32,060 bases of DNA from positions 1 through 32,060 of the forward strand of contig JAQCNF010000055.1 of assembly GCA_028275165.1 (NCBI GenBank), given 5' to 3'. Shown in pieces: positions 9,296-17,916 of this stretch. The first letter of the stretch is position 1. Each line of letters opens with the position of its first letter. Position numbers and translations under genes: made by a program. The DNA comes from Haloquadratum sp. (GTDB lineage Archaea > Halobacteriota > Halobacteria > Halobacteriales > Haloferacaceae). Below the pieces are notes generated by a model that saw nothing but the letters and a program-made list of their open reading frames with translations, was not told the DNA's origin and did no database searches.

Positions 9296-11641
9296 TCATG
9301 ATTGTGAAGCGCTTGCCTCGGTATCTGTTCCTGGAGTAATCTGAGAGAGTCGCATTGCGTTCGCAGTGACAGCTGTTGTCATTCCAGCATCACCGGCGAG
9401 CACGGCGAGCCAAATTGGAACGTATCCGAATGGTACCGCAATTGCCAGCCCGGCCTTGACGGCAAGACTTGACCAGATATTCTGGCGAATGACTCCATTG
9501 GCGTCGTTGGCAAGCTCGTATAGATATGGGAGTTTGCTCAGATCATCACTCATCAGGGCGATATCAGCGGTTTCTAATGCAGTGTCGGTTCCAGCAGCAC
9601 CCATTGCTACCCCAGCAGTAGCAGTTGCGAGTGCTGGTGCGTCGTTGATACCGTCACCAACCATCGCGACGCCATCGTGTTCATCGACCAGATCATCAAT
9701 TGCGGCTACCTTCCCCTCAGGGAGCAACTCGGCCTGATACTCATCGACGCCGATCTGGGTCGCAATCGTGCGAGCAGTCCGCTCGTTATCCCCTGTCAGC
9801 ATCACTGTTCGAGAGACGCCGAGTCGTTCGAGATGTGTTATGGTTTGCTTCGCTCTTGGACGAATCTTGTCGGCAACTGCGATGACACCCTCAAGTTCGT
9901 CTTCGGTTCCGACGAGGACGACCGTCTTCCCTTCTGCCTGAAGTGTGGGAACGGTCTCCTCAAGCAAGTCAAGACAGTTACTTCGATTACATATCTGGCG
10001 AACTGTCTGCGTGATGAGATCCTCATTTGCTGTTGCATGCACGTGTGACAGATCGAAATTTAGTTCCTCAAATAGTTCCGGCTTGCCAGCGAAATGTGGC
10101 TTCCCGTCAAGATTTGCACGCACACCTTTCCCGGTGATGCTCTTGAACTCATCTATCCTGCGTTCAGTGGCTCCGACGCTGCCAGCCTCTGCAACGATTG
10201 CTTCGCTAATGGGATGCTCACTTCGCTGTTCGAGCCCACGCGCACACCGGAGGACATCTTGCTTTGAATTTCCGCTGAGTGGAATGACATCAGTGACAGT
10301 GAGTTCACCTTTCGTAAGTGTCCCTGTCTTGTCGAACGCAACGACGTCGACAGCACCCATTGCCTCAAGATGATTACCGCCTTTGATCAAGACGCCATTC
10401 TTCGCCGCACTCGTGATCCCCGACACTATCGAAACGGGTGTCGAAATAACAAATGCACACGGACAGGCAAGAACTAGTAACGTCAGCCCATAAACGACAG
10501 CCGTGGGCCAATTTGTCCCAAGAATAAATGGACTCCCTACCGCTGTCAAAATAGCAAACCCGACCACGACTGGCGTATAATACGTCGAGAAGCGTTCGAC
10601 GAACTGCTCACGCTCAGTTGTATTCGACTGTGCATCTTCAACCATCTCAACGATGCGCGAGAGTGTATTATCGCTAGCTTCAGATGCAACCTCTATTTCG
10701 AGATATCCCGCTTCATTGATCGTGCCGGCATACACCTCGTCTCCTCTCGTCTTATCGATAGGAGCACTCTCGCCTGTGATGGGTGCCTGGTTGACAGCGC
10801 TTTCACCGTCAACGACATTTCCGTCCATCGGGATTTTTTCTCCTGGTTTTACCACGACAGTATCACCAACAGTGACCCTGTCGACCGAAACGACTTCCGT
10901 TTTATCACCTCGCTTGAGTGTCGCCTCATCGGGCGAGAGGTCCATGAGCTCTCGAAGCGAGTTTCGAGCACGGTCCATCGAGTACCGCTCCAGCAGTTCA
11001 GCTATACTAAACAGGGACGCGAGAGTGGCAGCCTCAAAGTAGAGCGCCTCAGCAAACACAAAACTTGCAACGAGTGCCCCAAGAATGGCAACTGACATCA
11101 GAAAGTCGATGTCGAGGGTCAGATTTCGCGCAGAATAGTAGCCGTTCCGGAGGATCTCTTGACCACCGGAGGCGACAGCGGCAAGGAAGAGTGCATCAGC
11201 AACGAACAGATTCGCATCAAGAAGGCTCGCAAGTTGTATATTCTGCCCAATTAGGAGGAACTCAAACAGCAATCCCAGCCCAACGAAGCCACCGCTGACC
11301 CATGTTTTGAGTGCACGTGAACTCGTCCAGATACTCTCACGTTCTTCGGTTGTTTCCTGCTGTGCTGACTCGTCGCTTGGAGTCTCTGTAACCTCATACC
11401 CGGCACTCTCGATGGTAGCGATGATATCTGTTTGGCTAACGCTGGCAGAATTGTATGTGACGATCACCGCTCCAGTTGTTGGCTGGGTTTCGTATGTTCT
11501 GGCTGCCCCTATCTTGTCGAGTGCACTCTCGACCTTTCCCGCACACGAGGGGCAATCCATTCCAGGGACCGCGAATTTCGAGGTTACCTCGCTATTATTC
11601 CCCACGTCAGCCCCTTCATTTTCGATCTGATTAGCTACCAT
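9296..11641 (-). CDS. P1B-type heavy-metal ATPase, Zn2+/Cd2+/Pb2+ exporter type
   Basis: A 781-residue P-type ATPase. The N-terminal metal-binding domain has GMDCPSCAGK with C30 and C33. Membrane helices follow, with the intramembrane CPC at 393-395 (LACPCAFV), the phosphorylation motif DKTGTLT at D437, the HP motif in EHPISEAI, and the hinge GDGINDAP at 662-669. The last helix pair carries D751 in GDAGMTTAVTANAMRL, the acidic residue placed as in ZntA/CadA (P1B-2), which favours Zn/Cd/Pb over Cu. It exports metal from the cytoplasm using ATP. Between the N-domain strands there is a His/Cys-bearing insert (HVHAT, then ICNRSNC). No adjacent metal regulator was recognised; the sequence upstream is unassigned. 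Confidence 0.92.
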   Translation of the reverse strand: MVANQIENEGADVGNNSEVTSKFAVPGMDCPSCAGKVESALDKIGAARTYETQPTTGAVIVTYNSASVSQTDIIATIESAGYEVTETPSDESAQQETTEERESIWTSSRALKTWVSGGFVGLGLLFEFLLIGQNIQLASLLDANLFVADALFLAAVASGGQEILRNGYYSARNLTLDIDFLMSVAILGALVASFVFAEALYFEAATLASLFSIAELLERYSMDRARNSLRELMDLSPDEATLKRGDKTEVVSVDRVTVGDTVVVKPGEKIPMDGNVVDGESAVNQAPITGESAPIDKTRGDEVYAGTINEAGYLEIEVASEASDNTLSRIVEMVEDAQSNTTEREQFVERFSTYYTPVVVGFAILTAVGSPFILGTNWPTAVVYGLTLLVLACPCAFVISTPVSIVSGITSAAKNGVLIKGGNHLEAMGAVDVVAFDKTGTLTKGELTVTDVIPLSGNSKQDVLRCARGLEQRSEHPISEAIVAEAGSVGATERRIDEFKSITGKGVRANLDGKPHFAGKPELFEELNFDLSHVHATANEDLITQTVRQICNRSNCLDLLEETVPTLQAEGKTVVLVGTEDELEGVIAVADKIRPRAKQTITHLERLGVSRTVMLTGDNERTARTIATQIGVDEYQAELLPEGKVAAIDDLVDEHDGVAMVGDGINDAPALATATAGVAMGAAGTDTALETADIALMSDDLSKLPYLYELANDANGVIRQNIWSSLAVKAGLAIAVPFGYVPIWLAVLAGDAGMTTAVTANAMRLSQITPGTDTEASASQS

Positions 11642-12440
11642 TGAAACATCCGTTTGTGAAGTATCGAGTGAGAACCTCTTTCGCTCTATCCTCGAACGTA
11701 AGCTGGCGCTGTGTCTGCCCGTTCTGTCTGAAGAGACTCCCTCTCATCTCGAAATCCGAGATGGTACACTGCTGCGTCCTTGAGAAAAAAATACCCTCAC
11801 CCTCATGTTCGTGCTGAGCGTTACCACGATTACTGCGAGTAGATTGCCTTCGATATTTCCTCGCTTGCTCGCGGCATAGACCAGGTGGTTCAACACTTCT
11901 GGCAAGAGAATGCTCATCGGGTAAAATCATTATTTGAATTATCCGCTCCAATGTTATTAACGTATCTGCCATTCACCCCCAGCTTTTTGCTATTAATTAA
12001 TATTTGACTTACTATTTTTTATTAAATTATCGTTGGCATGACTGTGCGCCTCTCTCGGGCAATTTCGCTCACGGGTAGTTGAGCCAGAGTGGCTTAGGGT
12101 CGAACAAAAATCCCCAATTTTCGAGCGATACGGCCATCGACATACCTGCTCAACCGCGAAAATGCGACACTCAACACAAGAGAACAGGTCGTGTCGCAGA
12201 CCAGCGCGTGCCCCAAATGTGGACCGGAGGGCTTGGTTACGACGAGGAGGATGAATCGAATATTTCAGTCTCCGGGAATGATTCCGGGTCAGTGTGTTGA
12301 GCCACTCACCGTCAATCTCAAGATGGTAATTACCCAATACAATCGATATGAGCATCGCTCAGAGTCAGGTTTGGAGAAGCATTGTTACATAGCGGCCCTC
12401 ATACTGAAGACATGACAGAAATTGATCGTGTGCGGAATTC
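11642..12440. other. Unassigned 800-base region between divergent genes
   Basis: Open frames up to 120 codons occur on the minus strand, but their composition (Arg, Ser, Cys rich, few acidic residues) is not haloarchaeal, so I do not call them. A plus-strand frame around 12155-12230 reads TREQVVSQTSACPKCG, which could be a zinc-ribbon scrap of a transposase. The 11980-12040 stretch is very AT-rich. Confidence 0.4.
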
Positions 12441-12450
12441 AATATATAAC
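12441..12450 (+). promoter_or_regulatory. TATA box of the BtpA-family gene
   Basis: The bases aatatataac form a clear archaeal TATA box. Its distance to the ATG at 12464 (about 20 nt) fits leaderless transcription from that ATG. It rules out the upstream in-frame start at 12422, which would lie in front of the promoter. Confidence 0.65.
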
Positions 12451-12463
12451 CGGCCACAAACTG

Positions 12464-13258
12464 ATGATATCCGGGATTGAAACGACCAAGCCGATCATCG
12501 GGATGGTCCATCTTGAAGCGCTCCCTGGTGCCCCTGGATTTGACGGAAACCGCCAGGCGATTCGTGAGGCGATGCGACGAGACGCCCGTCGATTAGCGAA
12601 CGGTGGTGTTGACGCGCTAATGATAGAGAATTTTGGAGATAGCCCATTTTATGCCGCTGATGTGCCAAAGCACACTGTTGCGACAATGGCAACACTCGTT
12701 GCAGATATCGGGCGAACAGTTGAACTCCCACTTGGTGTGAACGTGCTTCGAAACGACGCTGAAGCTGCAGTCTCAATCGCAGCTGCAACTGGTGCATCCT
12801 TTGTCCGAGTAAACGTTCATACCGGGACGCGCGTAACTGATCAGGGAGTAGTGACGGGACAGGCTGCCGAGACACTTAGACTTCGAGACCGCCTCAGTGC
12901 AGAGGTTGATATTCTCGCCGATGTCGACGTGAAGCATTCGGCGCCAGTTACTGAACGCCCACTGAGTGAGGAGGTGGTAGATCTGATTGAGCGGGGCCAT
13001 GCTGACGGCATTATCGTCACTGGTGCCGGAACCGGTCACGAAACTGACCGCAAGCAATTGAATGCAATTATCGAAGCCCAAAATCGTATGAGAACCGATA
13101 TCCCCGTGCTTGTCGGCAGCGGTGTAACTAGAGATACAGCAGCAGAGACACTCAAGCTCGCAGATGGTATTATTGTCGGTAGCGACCTGAAACAGGATGG
13201 CAACACAACTGCACCAGTTGATGAACAACGAGTTCGGGACCTCGTTGCTGCTACCTGA
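12464..13258 (+). CDS. BtpA/SgcQ-family TIM-barrel protein
   Basis: 264 residues from the chosen start MISGIETTKPIIGMVHLEAL. The family signature is visible: GMVHLEALPGAPG, then GGVDALMIENFGDSPF, PLGVNVLRND, ASFVRVNVHTG, ILADVDVKHS, GIIVTGAGTG, PVLVGSGV and DGIIVGSDLK, spread along a TIM-barrel of alternating strands and helices. The family is named after the cyanobacterial photosystem I biogenesis protein BtpA, but halophilic archaea have no photosystem. Relatives such as SgcQ sit in sugar operons, so a metabolic enzyme role is more likely; the substrate is unknown. A longer frame to 12422 exists but begins upstream of the TATA box. It stands alone, with no operon partner. Confidence 0.85.
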   Translation: MISGIETTKPIIGMVHLEALPGAPGFDGNRQAIREAMRRDARRLANGGVDALMIENFGDSPFYAADVPKHTVATMATLVADIGRTVELPLGVNVLRNDAEAAVSIAAATGASFVRVNVHTGTRVTDQGVVTGQAAETLRLRDRLSAEVDILADVDVKHSAPVTERPLSEEVVDLIERGHADGIIVTGAGTGHETDRKQLNAIIEAQNRMRTDIPVLVGSGVTRDTAAETLKLADGIIVGSDLKQDGNTTAPVDEQRVRDLVAAT

Positions 13259-13765
13259 TTGATTCTGTGTTTCGTCTGAGGAGATGTCAACACAGACCTA
13301 CTCCTGCGTGCACTGTATCGAATCCTCTCCTTGCGCGTGTTCGTGCTGGGTGTCAAGAGAACACAATCGTGAGTCGTTCGAAAATGGAGAGTGCACGTTG
13401 TTTTATAGCTCTTCAAGCAGCATACAGTTTCATTCATTGGGATCACTACTGTTTCACCTGATTAGGACAGCAGTCTCGGTCAGTACGGAATCGGCTTTTT
13501 TCCTGAGCACTGGAGAGACGGGTGCGGATACTGGACAGAGCGAGTGTAATGCTCGAATGAGCATTCGAGACATTTGATTTCGAACACTGGATTTCAGCGT
13601 GTCTTATTAGGAATGCTGCACCTGCCGATGTCATCCAGAACTGTGTCGTCGGGAATGTAGGTGAAAAAGTCGGACTCACTCTCAACAACCCACATGGTAG
13701 TGAGTTTTGTTATCGTGTTCTCACACCCAACGATCTCACGTGCACGCTGTTCTGCTGTGAGGCAC
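13259..13765. other. Intergenic debris downstream of the BtpA-family gene
   Basis: No intact gene was recognised. On the minus strand, a frame near 13590-13700 reads VVESESDFFTYIPDDTVLDD, which is acidic and protein-like, then meets a stop and continues as FEIKCLECSFEHYTR. This looks like a small, broken haloarchaeal gene of unknown family. A Cys-rich plus-strand frame from 13284 is not convincing. Confidence 0.35.
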
Positions 13766-14145
13766 TCAGCTCATGAGAACAGAGCTTTCGTAGTAACGTG
13801 CATACTTCTGTTTGACTAACTTCATATTGAACGGGATTGTGGGTGTTCGATTTGCGTACACGTACCCGAGTAATCGGCTGCAAGAACCGCGCTGGTCTGA
13901 TATAGGATCAGATGCAAAATCATACTGTTTGGTCAGTAACCGGTTGCATATTTCGACGCTCGGCCAGCCTATCACGCCCAGTTGGTGATCGGTTGATTTC
14001 CTCCCATGCGGACTCGTCCGGCTGGGTGATATCTCAGTCGTCTCAACGCTGAGCAGTCGAATCGTCTCACCCGCTCTGTTGCGATACTGGGTATCAATGG
14101 TATTGCCGTCGACCATGTCAACAACAGTGAGTTTAGTCTTTGGAG
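13766..14145 (-). pseudogene. Truncated, degenerate thermonuclease (SNase-like) domain
   Basis: From the ATG at 14116, and upstream in the same frame without a start, the minus strand reads KTKLTVVDMVDGNTID, then ETIRLLSVETTEI, DPISDQRGSCSRLLGYVY and LVKQKYARYYESS. These match the successive strands of staphylococcal-nuclease-like domains (VVDGDTI, RLLGVDTPE, DRYGRLLAYV, GYARVY). The active-site loop is changed (S for G, E for the Asp, T for P), and the N-terminal secretion or lipobox part is absent because a stop precedes the domain. Haloarchaeal relatives are secreted or anchored Ca2+-dependent nucleases. This copy is probably dead. Confidence 0.65.
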
Positions 14146-14211
14146 CTCCCTGCCACAGATTGTGACTCTGTTACTGATGAGTGAGTCGTCCCAATAGGCG
14201 AATCAGTAGCG

Positions 14212-14346
14212 ATGTATCTATTGAGTGTTAAGACGAGTGCCTCTTGTGATGATCACTGTGTTGACAGTATTCTCGCCCTAAAGGGCGTCCACGAAGTGGA
14301 TGTGAAGGTTGCGCGTTTCCTCGGGGTCTCAGATCAGTCAGCGTGA
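14212..14346 (+). CDS. Tiny HMA-like ORF (44 aa)
   Basis: An ATG-initiated frame encodes SASCDDHCVDSILALKGVHE and then VDVKVARFLG. The arrangement of two cysteines, V-x3-L, then LKGVHEVDV resembles the helix and second strand of heavy-metal-associated domains, where a GMxCxxC loop is normal; here the spacing is C-x3-C. At 44 residues it is shorter than a full HMA domain of about 65, so the last strands are missing. It may be a truncated metal chaperone or a chance match. No promoter is obvious. Confidence 0.35.
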   Translation: MYLLSVKTSASCDDHCVDSILALKGVHEVDVKVARFLGVSDQSA

Positions 14347-14675
14347 ACTTCTCCAGTTGATGATGGGCAATCCGTGTCTGCAAGGCGCGTTAGCATCTAC
14401 CCGTCCGCTCCGTTCATTGCGTTGCTCTCTGAGGAATAGGTCTTCACCTGCGAAAATTAAAGCCAGAGCAATTCCATGAAGCAACACATGTGCTTGCTAC
14501 TCGCACAAAGCAAGACAGAGAGAGATGTCGAGATTGCTGATAACGAAAGCAAACATCAGGATGCCATCGATGTGGGTTGTCTCTGGAATCGGGACCGAAT
14601 GGATGTTTGTACAAAATTACGAGAGGGTATTCGATTTGCAGAGACCGACAGACCGGAATCACACATGTAGTCACA

Positions 14676-15038
14676 ATGAGTGCTATGGAAACACCACAGT
14701 CTGGTGAGAAAGATATGATTGCCGCTGGGGCGGTCACAACACTGACACTACTCGTAGCATTTGTGCTTTTGGCAGCCGGTGTGTCTTACTTTTGGGTTGC
14801 CTTTCCAGTAGGGTTTGGCGGAGTACTCCCGCTGACCATCGGAATCATGCGTCGATATCAAGAGACTCATACAGCGGGTACTCAGACATCGGAGGATACC
14901 CCGATTGCGACGCTACGTGAACGATATGCCAATGGAGAGTTGACTGACGAAGAGTTTGAAACCCAAGTTGAAAAGCTCATCAAGACCGAGTCAGATGTGA
15001 GCTCTGAGAGCAAACCTGAACGCGAGCGGGCAAAATAG
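14676..15038 (+). CDS. Two-helix membrane protein with C-terminal SHOCT domain
   Basis: 120 residues from the ATG at 14676. Residues about 10-65 hold two hydrophobic helices (AAGAVTTLTLLVAFVLLAAG; FWVAFPVGFGGVLPLTIGIM). After a polar linker comes a SHOCT motif, PIATLRERYANGELTDEEFE, a short oligomerisation helix-turn common at protein ends, followed by an acidic tail. An open frame extends 33 codons upstream but is Cys/Arg rich and unlike the rest, so I use the internal ATG. Its function is unknown; small SHOCT membrane proteins are frequent in haloarchaea. A perfect hairpin terminator follows 28 bases after the stop. Confidence 0.8.
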   Translation: MSAMETPQSGEKDMIAAGAVTTLTLLVAFVLLAAGVSYFWVAFPVGFGGVLPLTIGIMRRYQETHTAGTQTSEDTPIATLRERYANGELTDEEFETQVEKLIKTESDVSSESKPERERAK

Positions 15039-15066
15039 AGTGAACCGCATCGGAGTCAAGTTGTTT

Positions 15067-15083
15067 GAGACGCAGGGCGTCTC
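15067..15083 (+). terminator. Hairpin terminator after the SHOCT gene
   Basis: GAGACGC and GCGTCTC form a perfect 7-bp stem around an AGG loop, 28 bases past the stop codon. The short distance and symmetry suggest transcription termination or mRNA 3'-end protection; no long T tract follows. Confidence 0.45.
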
Positions 15084-15422
15084 ATCATCACAGAGATCGA
15101 AGGCCTCCGAACGAATTCAAGCACTCGACGTGCTCCGCACATAGACTGTGAGTATGGTTCCGTTTCGGCGGTCTCGTCCTCCCCACCAGTAACACGTATC
15201 TGTGTCTCGTTTGCGTGGCTTAGGTGGTCAACCCTCCGGGCAAGAGACGAAGGAGAGATCGGCGGGAAAAAACACATCATGAGCTGGCAAGAGAGACGAC
15301 GTATGTGGATTCTGGCGTTGTGGGGCGGTTAGCTTAGCGCAAGCGTTTTGATTACGAATGGCTCATGTCTTCATACTATCCTCACTCAGTGGTCAGAGGA
15401 GTGATATCAGATTAATCAGCAC
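15084..15422. other. Intergenic region before the helicase gene
   Basis: No gene was recognised in these 339 bases. A minus-strand frame (15056-15280) has no family resemblance. Confidence 0.4.
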
Positions 15423-17642
15423 ATGGTTTCACACATATTTGATGATTGGAGTCTTACTGATGCACGGCTCCTACATACCGATGTCCGAGAGACTGCGTTT
15501 GACCCCATCGCGATTCAAAAAGCAGTGTCGAAGGCGAGAGCAGAAGTCGATATTTATGTGTCTGAGAAGCAGGGATACGCCGTTCCATTGTTCGAGGTCG
15601 ATAGCCCAATACCGACGAACGAGTACGTTATTTACCGACCAGATGCCGGGAGTATCGGGTGGTATGACACTGGCTTCGGTGTCACCGCGACCGAGCGATT
15701 CACCGACTGTGAGCGGCTGAACGGTACCGAAATTGGACACAGACTCCGATTCTGGCTCGACCAACACTGCGAGATTGAGCTCGCTGTCGAGGAGTCAGCG
15801 CTCCCGGCCGATCAAATTCAGCCTCGCGACCAATTGAGCAGTCATGAACAGCGTGTGTTTTTCGACGAATTGAGCGAGTTTGTTCGCTCTGAAAAGAAAG
15901 CCCAGCGAGAGACAAACTGGCAACAGTACACAGACCTGGATCTTGGAGAAGCAATCAGGCGGAATCATGTCTCCGGGCCGTACATACACATTGGCTCAAC
16001 TGACAAGGATGGTAGCCGAGCATACCGATACCAGTTCGGGCGAGATGATGACGAAAGCGGGGACACCAATCTGCGAGATGATGAGAGAATATTCCCTGGA
16101 AACCGATGTATTCTTGATATCGATTCTGAGACTCAACATTTTCCCATCGAAGTCAAGGTGCGCTCTGTAACAGATCCACAGATTACGATTCAACCAGCAT
16201 GGAATCGACTCGAAGCTCCGCACCTGGTCGAGAACATTCTCGAGAGCTGCGACACTGAGATATGGCTTCACGAGTTGCTGAATCCAGTCCCGTTCGATCG
16301 ACGACTCAATGCAATCGACCAGATTAGAGCAACTGAGACGAAACGTAATCTCTTGACCGGCAATCGTCCCATAGAGTATTCAGTCAATAAATTCGCGCTT
16401 CCAGATAGTAAGATCGAACTGAACGAATACCAACGACTGGCACTCATCTGGGCTGATGCAGCAGACGATGTCGTCTGTATTCACGGGCCACCGGGGACTG
16501 GAAAGACACGAACACTCACAGCGTACGTCAGCCACGCCGTCTCTGAAGGAAAGTCAGTTCTTGTTACAGCGCACTCAAACCAGGCGGTGGACAATCTCCT
16601 TGTTGGTGACAGTACGCCGGGATCGCCGGAGAAACATACACTCCATGCCATGGCCCAGTGCGAGGGGTCAGATGTGAATGTCGCACGAATCGGGAACAAT
16701 TCACGCAATCGCGTGGTACAAAATCAGTATCTACATCGATCAGCGAGTGACGCGGATGTCGTCGCTGCTACGACGAGCGGCACTGCACAATTCGAGCAGA
16801 ATGCCTTCGACGTGGCCGTCGTTGACGAGGCAACACAGGCGAGTCGACCGGCAACAGCACTCGTTTTGAATAGTGCTGAGAAACTCGTGTTAGCAGGCGA
16901 CCACAAGCAACTCCCTCCATACTGTGCTGACGAATCAGCTAAAAGCGAAGATATGCACATCTCGCTGTTTGAGTACCTATTGAACCGGTATGAGGAGGAT
17001 GGAGCTGTCCTTCTACAGAGACAGTATCGCATGAATGAGGCGATTGCTGCGTTTCCAAACGAAGCATTCTACGATGGGAAACTCACCACTGCAGAGTTAG
17101 CTCGAAAGCAATCCGTCTCTGAGTTACCACCACTCGTTGGTATCAATGTTGAGAGTCAAGAACGCGAGCGAACTCACGGACATTCATTCTATAATCCTGC
17201 AGAGGCCAAAGCAGCTGCAAAGCAAGTCCAGCTTCTGGCAGAAAACGGAGTCGCCTCGGAGGATATCGGTGTGATTTCGCCGTACAGCGGCCAGGTGAGC
17301 GAAATCATCAGTCGGGTCAATCAACTCAACATACCAAACCCAGGGGACGTCTCGGTTGATACCGTTGACTCGTTTCAGGGTGGAGAAAGAGAGGCAATTA
17401 TTATCTCATTTGTGCGAAGCAATGATGACGGATACAGTGGCTTCTTAGAATTTCCTGATGAGGGGCCAAGACGGCTGAACGTCGCTATGACGAGAGCACG
17501 CAAGCGTCTCGTCATGATTGGGAACTGGGGTACACTATCGAAACCTGCCCGCCGCACAGACGAACAAAGTTGCGCATCGCTTTACGAACGGTTGGCTGCA
17601 CACATTCGATCAGAGAATCAGATGCACTCACCACCCAAGTAA
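15423..17642 (+). CDS. DNA2/UPF1-like superfamily 1 helicase
   Basis: 739 residues. The N-terminal 340 residues are an unassigned accessory region. From about 335 on, SF1B helicase motifs occur in order: the Q-motif-like region NEYQRLALIWA, Walker A GPPGTGKT (355-362), motif Ia VTAHSNQAVDNLL, Walker B as VVDEATQA (D468-E469), motif III LAGDHKQLPP, motif IV RQYRMNEAI, motif V VDTVDSFQGGE, and motif VI NVAMTRARKRL. The DEAT box and SFQG place it with UPF1/DNA2/SMUBP-type (AAA_11/AAA_12) helicases, which unwind DNA or RNA 5' to 3'. No nuclease domain is attached and no partner gene adjoins, so a repair, RNA or defence role cannot be chosen. The start is provisional. Confidence 0.9.
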   Translation: MVSHIFDDWSLTDARLLHTDVRETAFDPIAIQKAVSKARAEVDIYVSEKQGYAVPLFEVDSPIPTNEYVIYRPDAGSIGWYDTGFGVTATERFTDCERLNGTEIGHRLRFWLDQHCEIELAVEESALPADQIQPRDQLSSHEQRVFFDELSEFVRSEKKAQRETNWQQYTDLDLGEAIRRNHVSGPYIHIGSTDKDGSRAYRYQFGRDDDESGDTNLRDDERIFPGNRCILDIDSETQHFPIEVKVRSVTDPQITIQPAWNRLEAPHLVENILESCDTEIWLHELLNPVPFDRRLNAIDQIRATETKRNLLTGNRPIEYSVNKFALPDSKIELNEYQRLALIWADAADDVVCIHGPPGTGKTRTLTAYVSHAVSEGKSVLVTAHSNQAVDNLLVGDSTPGSPEKHTLHAMAQCEGSDVNVARIGNNSRNRVVQNQYLHRSASDADVVAATTSGTAQFEQNAFDVAVVDEATQASRPATALVLNSAEKLVLAGDHKQLPPYCADESAKSEDMHISLFEYLLNRYEEDGAVLLQRQYRMNEAIAAFPNEAFYDGKLTTAELARKQSVSELPPLVGINVESQERERTHGHSFYNPAEAKAAAKQVQLLAENGVASEDIGVISPYSGQVSEIISRVNQLNIPNPGDVSVDTVDSFQGGEREAIIISFVRSNDDGYSGFLEFPDEGPRRLNVAMTRARKRLVMIGNWGTLSKPARRTDEQSCASLYERLAAHIRSENQMHSPPK

Positions 17643-17716
17643 CCCGGTTTTATCTCGATAGCAGGTAACAGCGAGCACGTGGTCAGAGAGGTAGACAGTA
17701 TTATCGGTGCCAGAAG

Positions 17717-17736
17717 ACTGGTCGGGAAAGACCGGT
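17717..17736 (+). terminator. Possible terminator hairpin after the helicase gene
   Basis: ACTGGTC and GACCGGT pair with one G-T wobble around a six-base loop, 75 bases after the helicase stop. Weak evidence. Confidence 0.25.
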
Positions 17737-17916
17737 TCCACGGTGTCGAGAATAGATAGCCTCGCTTAATCGCGTCGGTTCAAGTGTGTTCTCACAACAG
17801 ACACATGATTCGTATTCGAGCTGTATATTTCAACTCGTTTCTTCGTGATCCCTCTGTGTCGGGTGGCGACTCTTCAGAGTTGAATGGCGAACTATTTCAC
17901 CGTCGTTAGTGTCAAG

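Noticed and set aside
11631-11972. 113-codon minus-strand frame upstream of the metal ATPase, considered as a metal regulator
   Set aside because: No HTH or metal-binding pattern; Arg/Gln-rich and overlaps the ATPase start.
13284-13577. Cys-rich plus-strand frame starting MSTQTYSCVHCIESSP
   Set aside because: The first 20 residues look zinc-finger-like, but the rest is Ser-rich nonsense; no ribosome-binding site and no partner motif.
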